Of a stretch of DNA of 64,000 bases, positions 54,319-62,498 are shown one piece after another. A program made the translations under genes and the position numbers. The notes below the pieces were generated by a model that was not told the origin of the DNA, ran no database searches, and saw only the letters and a program-made list of their open reading frames with translations. Source of the DNA: Bacteroidetes bacterium B1(2017) (lineage in GTDB: Bacteria; Bacteroidota; Bacteroidia; UKL13-3). The DNA is taken from NCBI GenBank assembly GCA_002256395.1, contig NKJG01000009.1:1-64000 (forward strand), read 5' to 3'. How positions within the stretch are numbered: the stretch's first letter is position 1; each line of letters opens with the position of its first letter.

Positions 54319-57300
54319 TTATTTTAAAAGGGTAACCGTACCATGTAAATCATAATATTTACCGGTAATTGCTTTTCCGCGAACAATATAAAAATACACG
54401 CCACCTGGGCAGGGTTTACCTTCAAAGGTTCCATCCCACCAACTTCCTTCTGGCATTTTGGTATAATATAGGTGTTGTCCCCAACGATTATAAATATCGT
54501 ATTCTAAATACTCAAAGGCACCTGGGTTGTATACAACAACAAACGAATCGTTTATGGCATCGTTGTCGGGTGTAAACACATTTGGTACATGAAGGTAGGG
54601 CTCGAGGGTAAGGATAATTTTAAGGCTAATAGAGTCTTTACAACCTAGACTATCTTTTGCCAAAAGCCAAACAGTATACGTTCCTGTGTTTTTATACAGA
54701 TACGAAGGATCCTTTACAATTGATTGTGCCCCTTTATCATCAAAATCCCAATTGTAAAAATAGGCATTGCTAGAGGAGTTATTAAATTGAATGGTAGCTG
54801 GTGCTATTGCAACACTTGGGTCGGCCGAAAAAAGAGCAATTACTTTTGAGTTCACTTTTACCTCAACTGTATCCGAATTCCAACATCTGCCGTTTTGAGC
54901 TATTAATACAAAAGACGTGTTTACATTTGTTCTGGCTTCTGGAAATAAAGATTTAGCATCGCTTAATCCAAGTGCGGGTGTCCATAGGAACGAAGTTTGG
55001 TTTGAGACTAATCCATCTAGTGTGGTAACTCCATCGAAACAAATTTTCTTATCTAATCCGGCCGAAACGCTAGGTAAGGGTTTAACGGTAAATGCCACCT
55101 GATCGCTTGCCTTACAATTTCCTTTTTTTACATTTAGTGTATAGGTAATATCTGATTTTGGAGCAGCAAGTGGGTTTATTATATCATCAAAATTTAAATC
55201 GGAGGCAGGTGTCCATTTATAAGTAACACCTGAGCTTCCACTAGCAAATAATTGAACACTTTCGCCAAAGCAAATTGTGGTATCTATTCCAGCGTCGACA
55301 TTTATGTTTGTTAACGTGAGTTTCACAGAGTCTTTATATGAACAAACCAAATCAGAGGCTGTTAAGAAATAGCTTATGTCTGTTGTGGGAATAACGTATG
55401 GGTTTAATGTTGTGCTGTTAAACAGGTTTGTATTTGGCGTCCATTGAAATGAGGAAGCACTGGTTGTTCCTTTCAGGTAAATAGTATCTCCAAGGCAAAA
55501 AGTAGTATCCTTGTTTGTAATATCTACATCTAATTTATTTATTCTTACTTCTACCGTATCTGAGTTCCAACATTTCCCATTTTGTGCCATCAAAATGTAG
55601 GTTGAATTAATATTGGTTCTAACAGTAGGGGTTAATATTTTCGTATCATTCAGGCCAGTAGCAGGTGTCCAATCAAAGGATGTTTGATTTGAAATTACTC
55701 CATTCAAAATGGTCATCCCATCAAAGCAAATTTGCTTGTCGAGACCTGCAGAAACACTTGGCAAAGGCTTAACTTTAAATGCAACTTGATCACTTGCTTT
55801 ACAACTGCCTTTTTGTACGGTAAGTGTATAAGTGGTATCTGTTTTAGGTGATGCGATTGGATTACTAATTGTATCAAAATTAAGATCTATTGATGGGGTC
55901 CATTTAAAATTTACACCTGGGCTTGAGGTAGAAACTAATTGGACACTTTCACCTAGGCATATTGTTGTGTCAATTCCAGCATTTACTGAAATGTTGGTTA
56001 ATGTAAATTTAACGGAATCAACAACCGTACACAAAACATCCGAAGCGGTTAAATAATAAGTAATATCATTTGTAGGTATTGCGTATGGAGTTAAACTTGA
56101 GCTATTATATATTGTGGTATTAGGGCTCCACGTATAAGTTGAACCATTGGTTGTCCCATCTAAATATAGAGTATCACCCAAACAAAAAACAGTATCCTTA
56201 TTTGTAATATTAACGTTTATCGGGTTTACAAAAACGGTAACTGTATCCCGCACTACACAGGAACCATTTGTAACCGTTAATATATATGTGGTTGTAGTAT
56301 CTGGGTTAACGGTAGGTGTTGCACTTAAATTATTAACTATGTTTTTAATGGGTAACCAAGAGAAACTGCCGCCACTTCCTGAACCATTGAGTAATATTGA
56401 TTGACGTTTACAAATATTTTTATCCGAACCTGCATTTGCGGACACTAATACCCTAGTAATTCTAAAAGTGTCTCTTGCTGCGCATGAGCCATTGGAGGCG
56501 GTTAAAATATAATTTGTATCAACGCTTGGTTTAAAGTAGGGGTTTAAGATGTTTGGATTACTAATTTTATAGTTTGGTGTCCAAAGAAAGGTGCTGGCAT
56601 TAGAAACTATAGGGTTTACTTGTATAGAATCGCCTGGGCAAATTACCCTATCAGCTATTGGGGTTATGGCTGGTAAAGTGGTAATGTTATTATATAGGGC
56701 CAAAACCTCCGCAGCACTAATTGCTCTATTATAAAAACGCACGTCATCTAATCCACCTGTATAATAGAACTGTCTAGGAGCACCGCAACCTCCACCGCCA
56801 CCATCGTTTTTAGCACCATAACAAGCTGGGAAATTATATCCTGAACCATCGGCATAGGTGTTGGATGTTAAAATAAGGGAGCCATTTGCATATAGTTTGG
56901 ACTGTGAAGCTGTCATTACAAAAACTAAATGGGTCCAAACATTATTTATACTACTCGCAAATGTATAGGCATCTGAAGCGTTTGCTAATCCATTTAAAGA
57001 AGAGCCTTTATTGGCACCTAAAGAAATCTTAGAGCCGTTAATTACTAAGAAAATATCATTTCCACAAGCACTATTGCCTTCCCAAAAAAAGAAGCAATTG
57101 GAAGAATTTGTGCCAGGTTTGATCCAAATACTAAAACTAAATGTAGTAAGAGTTGAAGGAATTAATTTTGGTATATCAATATAACTTGACATACCATCGA
57201 ATTGATAAGCGGAATTTGGAACTGAATTTCTGTCGGCAATTAGTGTAGCCCCAGAAACAACTCCGTTGTATCCATTACCAGTAACGTCATTCGCATTTCC

Positions 57301-57438
57301 GTTAAATGGATGGCACCAAATTAATCCAGAATTAATAGAATTTGAACTTGTACAGGTGAAGCAATTTCCTTGTGAATTTGCGTTTAAATAAAAAAGGCAA
57401 CAACTCAAAAGGAAAAGGAGGCGTTTAAATTTGTTCAT
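54319..57438 (-). CDS. T9SS type B protein with LamG and duplicated PKD-like repeats
   Basis: A 1039-residue exported protein. Signal peptide (MNKFKRLLFLLSCCLFYL to NANS), a LamG-like domain (about 25-250, CHPFNGNANDVTGNGYNGVV), then about nine Cys-containing Ig-like repeats, a PKD domain (FYNWDFDDKGAQSIVKDPSY) and the type B C-terminal domain (IPNVFTPDNDAINDSF equivalents: HVPNVFTPDNDAINDSFVVV, then YDIYNRWGQHLYYTK, ending LHGTVTLLK). Three consecutive repeats have been duplicated as a 229-residue block. It resembles the neighbouring 1631-residue protein and was probably derived from the same ancestor. Confidence 0.9.
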   Translation of the reverse strand: MNKFKRLLFLLSCCLFYLNANSQGNCFTCTSSNSINSGLIWCHPFNGNANDVTGNGYNGVVSGATLIADRNSVPNSAYQFDGMSSYIDIPKLIPSTLTTFSFSIWIKPGTNSSNCFFFWEGNSACGNDIFLVINGSKISLGANKGSSLNGLANASDAYTFASSINNVWTHLVFVMTASQSKLYANGSLILTSNTYADGSGYNFPACYGAKNDGGGGGCGAPRQFYYTGGLDDVRFYNRAISAAEVLALYNNITTLPAITPIADRVICPGDSIQVNPIVSNASTFLWTPNYKISNPNILNPYFKPSVDTNYILTASNGSCAARDTFRITRVLVSANAGSDKNICKRQSILLNGSGSGGSFSWLPIKNIVNNLSATPTVNPDTTTTYILTVTNGSCVVRDTVTVFVNPINVNITNKDTVFCLGDTLYLDGTTNGSTYTWSPNTTIYNSSSLTPYAIPTNDITYYLTASDVLCTVVDSVKFTLTNISVNAGIDTTICLGESVQLVSTSSPGVNFKWTPSIDLNFDTISNPIASPKTDTTYTLTVQKGSCKASDQVAFKVKPLPSVSAGLDKQICFDGMTILNGVISNQTSFDWTPATGLNDTKILTPTVRTNINSTYILMAQNGKCWNSDTVEVRINKLDVDITNKDTTFCLGDTIYLKGTTSASSFQWTPNTNLFNSTTLNPYVIPTTDISYFLTASDLVCSYKDSVKLTLTNINVDAGIDTTICFGESVQLFASGSSGVTYKWTPASDLNFDDIINPLAAPKSDITYTLNVKKGNCKASDQVAFTVKPLPSVSAGLDKKICFDGVTTLDGLVSNQTSFLWTPALGLSDAKSLFPEARTNVNTSFVLIAQNGRCWNSDTVEVKVNSKVIALFSADPSVAIAPATIQFNNSSSNAYFYNWDFDDKGAQSIVKDPSYLYKNTGTYTVWLLAKDSLGCKDSISLKIILTLEPYLHVPNVFTPDNDAINDSFVVVYNPGAFEYLEYDIYNRWGQHLYYTKMPEGSWWDGTFEGKPCPGGVYFYIVRGKAITGKYYDLHGTVTLLK
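54848..56221 (-). repeat. 687-base tandem duplication within the 1039-residue surface protein
   Basis: Blocks of about 54848-55534 and 55535-56221 align with a constant offset of 687 bases (229 codons). For example AACATCTGCCGTTTTGAGC at 54882 matches AACATTTCCCATTTTGTGCC at 55569, and GTATCCTTGTTTGTAATATC at 55505 matches GTATCCTTATTTGTAATATT at 56192. Each block encodes three Ig-like repeats. Confidence 0.8.
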
Positions 57439-57472
57439 ATGGGTGAACAAATGTAAAAAAAAATCTTACAAA

Positions 57473-58192
57473 TTATTTCGCTGAAACTTTTATTTCAAAG
57501 GAATAAATTCTAGGACTAGGTTTATGAAATGAGGTTTGAAGTACAATATTCCAAAAGTCTTCCCTTAGTTTATGAATGCCAATTAGCGTCTTAATTATTA
57601 ATCCTTTTAATGCCCCCATATGCTTAGTTCCATCAGGGTCTATAAAATTAATTGTATTAAAACCAGCAGCTTTAAGCACATAATTGCAGCTTCCTGAAGT
57701 AAACATAATGGTATGCGTAAAATCTTCGTAACGCCAATAAGCACCAGTATACGATTGTGCATTTGGTACCATAAGAATAAACTCCCCACCTTCTACTAAA
57801 AGATTTTTCTTAATATGGTATAAAGTATCAATGATTTTATCCTTATCAATATGCTCCAATACATGGCTCATGGTAATGAAGTCGAATTTTTCCGTTACTC
57901 CTTTTGAAAAATCACGAATATCTTCAATTTGAATGGCATTTAAACCTTTGGTTTTGCATTCATTAATAGATTCATTACTAATATCAATACCAGTTATATT
58001 GGTATAACCTTGTTCCTTTAGGGTGTTTAGAAACTGACCATATCCGCAGCCAATATCAAGAATTTTGGCATTTTTATTAGTGGGTATGTGTGGTGCTAAA
58101 TACCTAGGAATTCTATAGGCAGAATAGTATGTCGGATCAACTTTTCTATTATTAAAATAACTATCCAACTTAACATCTTGTTCCGTTTTCAT
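57473..58192 (-). CDS. Class I SAM-dependent methyltransferase
   Basis: A 239-residue methyltransferase with motif I AKILDIGCGYGQFLNTL, the acidic strand end ITGIDISNESI and motif IV-like FDFITMSHVLEHIDKDKI. Residues around YWRYEDFTHTIMFTSGS resemble methyltransferases of lipopolysaccharide or surface-glycan clusters. It is the last gene of a leftward operon with two glycosyltransferases and two more methyltransferases. Confidence 0.85.
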   Translation of the reverse strand: MKTEQDVKLDSYFNNRKVDPTYYSAYRIPRYLAPHIPTNKNAKILDIGCGYGQFLNTLKEQGYTNITGIDISNESINECKTKGLNAIQIEDIRDFSKGVTEKFDFITMSHVLEHIDKDKIIDTLYHIKKNLLVEGGEFILMVPNAQSYTGAYWRYEDFTHTIMFTSGSCNYVLKAAGFNTINFIDPDGTKHMGALKGLIIKTLIGIHKLREDFWNIVLQTSFHKPSPRIYSFEIKVSAK

Positions 58193-58199
58193 ATTCTGT

Positions 58200-59111
58200 T
58201 TAATTTAAATTTTCAATTTGATTTGTTCTGGTGTTATATACTTTTAAATCCTTAAAAGAGTTTAAAATTTCTTCATCAAGTGTATAGGTAAATTCTCCAT
58301 TTGCATCTTTGTTTTGACGGCAAAGACTTCTTCTAAATCCTTCTTGACAACTAATTGGTTTGAGGTTAGCAATAGATTCTTTTTTAACAAAATACGCATT
58401 ATTTCCATAACTATTACTTCCAACAAAATAATACCCCTTTTGTTCTGCTAAGTCACAGAGTGATTGAAGTGATGCCCCAAAAAATAGGCCACTAAAGTGA
58501 GCAGAATACCTTTCAAAATCTGGTTTATATGGAACTGTAACAGCTTTTTCACTTCCAAAACCACCATTATATTCCATTATTACAATTGTTGGATTAATTA
58601 CTTCAATTGATTTCCAAATCCAATAGTCGTTTCCATCAATATCGATGTGCAAGATGCCTGGGTTTTTGGGCACGCCATCTGCAATAAAGGCTTCATTTAT
58701 ATTTTCACTTGTAATGAATAAATTTCTAGCTTTCAGATTATATTTCCAGTAATAGTAATCGTTCTTTACAAAATCGATATTGTCTTTTGAACCATCATAA
58801 ATCAGCCCATTCCAATTATCGTTCATTAACAAAAATCGAGTATTAGATTCAATATAATTTTGAACACCAAATTCAATAAAGAATTTATTTTCGATTTTAA
58901 GTGTATGAATTAAATACTGAATAATTCCGTCATCTTCCAACTGAGAAAAAACCGAAAATTCAATTTCTGAAAAATCTTGAACAGAATTATAACTTGGTTT
59001 CATTTGGTGAATGATACCTTTTGCTTGGAGTAGCTTTACAGACTCCATCTCAATCCTCATGTAATCCATGAATTTTTGAGCGCCTACCCATTTTTTAATT
59101 AGCTTCTTCAA
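58200..59111 (-). CDS. FkbM/SAM-methyltransferase-like protein, divergent
   Basis: A 303-residue protein. The FFIEFGVQNYIESNTRFLL and GLIYDGSKDNIDFVKND stretches look like the SAM-binding region of FkbM-type methyltransferases. GILHIDIDGNDYWIWKSI is like the later motif of the same fold. The glycine-rich loop is weak, so activity is uncertain. The frame begins with TTG at 59111, directly after the TGA of the preceding gene; the next ATG codons are at 59069 and 59060. A TTG start with coupling is taken here, with limited confidence. Confidence 0.68.
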   Translation of the reverse strand: MKKLIKKWVGAQKFMDYMRIEMESVKLLQAKGIIHQMKPSYNSVQDFSEIEFSVFSQLEDDGIIQYLIHTLKIENKFFIEFGVQNYIESNTRFLLMNDNWNGLIYDGSKDNIDFVKNDYYYWKYNLKARNLFITSENINEAFIADGVPKNPGILHIDIDGNDYWIWKSIEVINPTIVIMEYNGGFGSEKAVTVPYKPDFERYSAHFSGLFFGASLQSLCDLAEQKGYYFVGSNSYGNNAYFVKKESIANLKPISCQEGFRRSLCRQNKDANGEFTYTLDEEILNSFKDLKVYNTRTNQIENLN

Positions 59112-60020
59112 TCAATTTTTGTTTAGTAATTCTTTCAATTTCGACACAGCATATTTCCAAAGACTTGGGTAAAATACCTCATCCATTGTGTAAGAATCCG
59201 CTTCTTGGTCGTGAAGAATCAACTTTGGATGTATAATTTCATGCATTTCCTGGGTTAACATTCTGGCAATCTTGTCATTTGGATTTGTTGTGTTTAGTGC
59301 GAGTTTATCAAATCCCACGTTACTAACCAAATTTTTATTCGGGTAAATAGACAATCCATTATTAATCCACATGGCAAAAGTCCATTGGTAATCCCAAGTT
59401 TCAATTTCTTTCGAATAGGTTTTATCAAAGGTTTTTTGCCAAAAGTCGATGCTTCTTTTGTGCCATAAAATATCATTTAGCCTGTCCTTCTCCCTAAACT
59501 CAGGATATTCTTTCATGTCTACATCATAGTGTTTCCAGGCGCGGCGCCAGGTTGCAAAGCCCCAAATATGGTTTAGTTTAGAGAAATAATAGGATCCATC
59601 TCCACGCCATTTTCCAAATTGAAAATTATCACCCGATATATGCATGATGCGTTCATCGGTTCGGTAATAGGCCAAAAGCTCCTTGCAATAAGGGAAGAAA
59701 CTTTGGTTGGGCACACAATCGTGTTCCAAAATAATTCCTTCTTCCTCGTGTTCAAAAAACCAATCAATAGCTTGTCCAATAGCTATACGGGGGCCTTGAT
59801 TGTTTTCACAAAAGCGTGTTTCAATTTGGCAAGGCCAATCTATTTGGGCAAGTATTTTTGTTTGAACATCCGTAAGGGTTTCTTTTTCGCCTTCTTTGGT
59901 ATTTCTAGGTCCATCGCTATATATATACAGTTTTTTTACGGCAGCCAAGCGTAATTGAGCGAGTACCTGCACAGCTGTATCAAATCTATTAAACACTATA
60001 AGTAAAACGGCAATGTCCAT
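59112..60020 (-). CDS. GT-A-type nucleotide-sugar glycosyltransferase
   Basis: A 302-residue protein starting MDIAVLLIVFNRFDTAVQVL, with a GT-A fold. EEGIILEHDCVPNQSFF holds the DxD-like metal motif (EHD/DCV), and GFATWRRAWKHYDVDM is a conserved acceptor-region motif. It resembles the bacterial group annotated as HlpA-like or GNT-I-like nucleotide-diphospho-sugar transferases, which act on surface glycans. It lies in the middle of the operon with no gap to the next gene downstream. Confidence 0.82.
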   Translation of the reverse strand: MDIAVLLIVFNRFDTAVQVLAQLRLAAVKKLYIYSDGPRNTKEGEKETLTDVQTKILAQIDWPCQIETRFCENNQGPRIAIGQAIDWFFEHEEEGIILEHDCVPNQSFFPYCKELLAYYRTDERIMHISGDNFQFGKWRGDGSYYFSKLNHIWGFATWRRAWKHYDVDMKEYPEFREKDRLNDILWHKRSIDFWQKTFDKTYSKEIETWDYQWTFAMWINNGLSIYPNKNLVSNVGFDKLALNTTNPNDKIARMLTQEMHEIIHPKLILHDQEADSYTMDEVFYPSLWKYAVSKLKELLNKN

Positions 60021-60164
60021 TTTGGGTATTTCAAATTTTGGTTCAAACCGAACTAAACACTGCTTCTTTAGCAGCCAAAGTAGGGCATGAGAGAATACTA
60101 AAAGCGGCTCAAGATAGGAATTTTGAACTAAATTTTACTCCTTGATTTTAGGAAATGAAATCGC

Positions 60165-60995
60165 TTAAAATCGCTTTAGGCGTTTTTTTTCTATTTGTTT
60201 TTCGTAGAAGTTAGGGAAGTAAGTGCTTAGAATTAGCTTGGCTATAAACACTAGTGGACTAGCTTTGAACTTGTTGATATAAAATTCGGCAGGGGCATCA
60301 AAGTTTAGGTAATAGGAGTGCTTATTTTCTATGTAGTTCCTAAGAATTTGAAAGTTAGGACTGGTGTCTTTGTCAACCATTGAAGTGCCAGTGAGACGGT
60401 ACAAGAAGGCGGTTTCATTATAGAAATGAAATTTAAAACCATAAAAGGTTAAGTGCAGCCAATATTCCCAATCTTCAACTCCCATGCGCATGGTTTTACT
60501 TTCGTCGTAACCTCCAATTGCAGCCCATGAGGTCTTTCTGTAGATTGCACAAGCATCAATAAAATTCCAAGTCATTAGCTCCTGAACCGAATAAGGTTTA
60601 ATTGGTTTTGGGCCTGTTTTGTCGCCAAAGAAATTTGCCTTACCATAAACTATTGAGTACTCTGAATTTTCCTCAAGAAAATTAACCGCATACGGAATAT
60701 AGTTTGGAAGAAGTTTATTATCGCAATCAAGGGGAAGTATGTATTTTCCTTTGGCCAAATTAATGGCTGTATTTCTAGCTCCACTTAAGCCTTTATTTTC
60801 TTGGCGATAAACAAAGTATCCTTTGTTTTTTAGATCATTCAATACTTCAACGGTATTTGAATCAGTTGATCCATCATCTACAATAATTATTTCATATTTA
60901 ATGTTTTCGGGAACAGAAATGCTTCCTAATGCATCTAAAATAAAATGGCCATGGTTATAACAAGGAATGATGATTGAAATAATTGGATCATTCAT
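60165..60995 (-). CDS. Family 2 glycosyltransferase
   Basis: A 276-residue GT2 enzyme. Motifs: ISIIIPCYNHGHFILDALGS at the start, IIVDDGSTDSNTVEVL, GLSGARNTAINLAKGKYILP, the DxD in LPLDCDNKLLP, and the acceptor motif GVEDWEYWLHLTFYG. It transfers a sugar from a nucleotide donor to a glycan or lipid carrier at the membrane. The start MNDPIISI at 60995 lies one base after the previous gene's stop codon. About 145 bases, empty of features, separate it from the next glycosyltransferase gene. Confidence 0.88.
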   Translation of the reverse strand: MNDPIISIIIPCYNHGHFILDALGSISVPENIKYEIIIVDDGSTDSNTVEVLNDLKNKGYFVYRQENKGLSGARNTAINLAKGKYILPLDCDNKLLPNYIPYAVNFLEENSEYSIVYGKANFFGDKTGPKPIKPYSVQELMTWNFIDACAIYRKTSWAAIGGYDESKTMRMGVEDWEYWLHLTFYGFKFHFYNETAFLYRLTGTSMVDKDTSPNFQILRNYIENKHSYYLNFDAPAEFYINKFKASPLVFIAKLILSTYFPNFYEKQIEKKRLKRF

Positions 60996-60996
60996 A

Positions 60997-61677
60997 TTAA
61001 TTTTTCCTCCCAATAGCTACGTAATTCATAGTATTACCTGGATTGAAAAACTTTCCATCTAGGAATTTAAAAAACAAATTATGGATAGATTTAAAGGCCT
61101 TCGGAAAAGTTAAAATATCAGGTAATGTTTGAATAATTACTTGCCCAAGTAATGCCCATTTTCCACCATTAGGACTTACCTCAATACACTCAAACCCCGA
61201 ATTAGTTAATGTTCTTTCGAAACCATATTTAGTAAATCTAAAAAAGTCGTAAGGCTCTTCATGCAAAGGCCAATACATTGGTCCAGAAACAATAAAATAA
61301 CCTCCTGGTTTAAGCAATCTATAGGCCTCGTTTACCATTTGTTGATAGTCGCCTACATGTTCAATTGTTTGAGTGCAAAAAATGGTGTCGAATGAATTAT
61401 CAGCTAAAGGAATTTTTTGAGCTTCACATATTATATCAACCGTATTTTCACTTGATTGTACAATATCACATCCTGAATGTTTTGTAATGAAAGGGCTCAA
61501 CCAATGTGCATAGGGTTTATTGCCACATCCAATATCTAATAAACTTCCAGTGGCATATTTTTCAATTGCAAGCTTAAGTGATTTATAGAGGTAATAATAA
61601 ACAAGGTAATCCTTGTTATAGGATTTAATATCCGTAGTGTTTAATCTATTTAAATTGTCCTCTCGTTTGCCATTCAT
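60997..61677 (-). CDS. Class I SAM-dependent methyltransferase
   Basis: A 226-residue methyltransferase with motif I GSLLDIGCGNKPYAHWL, the NTVDIICEAQKIPLADNSFD stretch with a DTIFCTQTIEHVGDY motif, and RLLKPGGYFIVSGPMYWPLH. This matches glycan-cluster methyltransferases of the Methyltransf_11 type. It lies between another methyltransferase gene (four bases) and the GT2 gene (one base), so all three are one transcript. Confidence 0.86.
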   Translation of the reverse strand: MNGKREDNLNRLNTTDIKSYNKDYLVYYYLYKSLKLAIEKYATGSLLDIGCGNKPYAHWLSPFITKHSGCDIVQSSENTVDIICEAQKIPLADNSFDTIFCTQTIEHVGDYQQMVNEAYRLLKPGGYFIVSGPMYWPLHEEPYDFFRFTKYGFERTLTNSGFECIEVSPNGGKWALLGQVIIQTLPDILTFPKAFKSIHNLFFKFLDGKFFNPGNTMNYVAIGRKN

Positions 61678-61681
61678 ACTA

Positions 61682-62422
61682 TTAAAAAAAATAATTAATA
61701 AATTTCTTAATAGTATAGTTGGGCTCCTTTAAGAATCTTGCAATTGGAGTTTCAATTTTATTTAATAAGAAGGTCATTTCGGGATGTTGTTTATTATAGG
61801 ATTCTTTTTTGAATTCTAGGTATAAACTCTTCAATTGTGGGTTTGATTCTACCACTGAATTTTTAACATAAAGAATCATATTTTGTTTGTACCACCAATC
61901 AATTCCTTTTTTTGTCCATAATTTATCTCTTAAGAAATCAATGGGTAAAAAGTCTTGTTTCTCAAATTTGGCTACCCAAAAATCCTGAGGCTGTTCATTT
62001 ATATGGTACGTTCCATCTTGTTTAGGAATAGCAGCAGAGAACAAAACATAGTCTGAGTGTTTGGTTAGGCTCTCAATAAACATTTCTGAGGTGCTTTCTG
62101 GAAGATGTTCTGCAACTTCCATCGAAATGGCTAAGTCGAACTTACGATTTAGATCTATTGGATTTTTTAAATCATAATCAATAAATGCTTCTTTAGGAAT
62201 GGCTAATAAATCCCTATCTACATAATGTCCATCTAAGCCACAAATTTCACTTACTCCTAAATCTTTTGCAGCTCTCAACCATTCGCCAGTACCACAGCCA
62301 ACATCCAAAATACTGTTTACCTTAATGAGGTTAAAAATAAAAGGCAACACATTGCTTCCCGACAACCTTGAATAGAACCTTTGCGAGTTGTAAAAGTCTT
62401 TGGTATATTGATTTTCTTCCAT
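61682..62422 (-). CDS. Class I SAM-dependent methyltransferase
   Basis: A 246-residue protein with motif I NSILDVGCGTGEWLRAAKDL, the acidic motif ICGLDGHYVDRDLL and LAISMEVAEHLPESTSEMF. The C-terminal half has WVAKFEKQDFLPIDFLRDKL and ends in a basic, hydrophobic tail (TIKKFINYFF). It is the first gene of the leftward glycan-modification operon. The acceptor is unknown. Confidence 0.85.
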   Translation of the reverse strand: MEENQYTKDFYNSQRFYSRLSGSNVLPFIFNLIKVNSILDVGCGTGEWLRAAKDLGVSEICGLDGHYVDRDLLAIPKEAFIDYDLKNPIDLNRKFDLAISMEVAEHLPESTSEMFIESLTKHSDYVLFSAAIPKQDGTYHINEQPQDFWVAKFEKQDFLPIDFLRDKLWTKKGIDWWYKQNMILYVKNSVVESNPQLKSLYLEFKKESYNKQHPEMTFLLNKIETPIARFLKEPNYTIKKFINYFF

Positions 62423-62498
62423 TTATACAGTTTTTTGAAGTCCAATATTAGTATAAATGAATAAATCCCCCAAAAATCCTGCGATATATCGTGATAAT

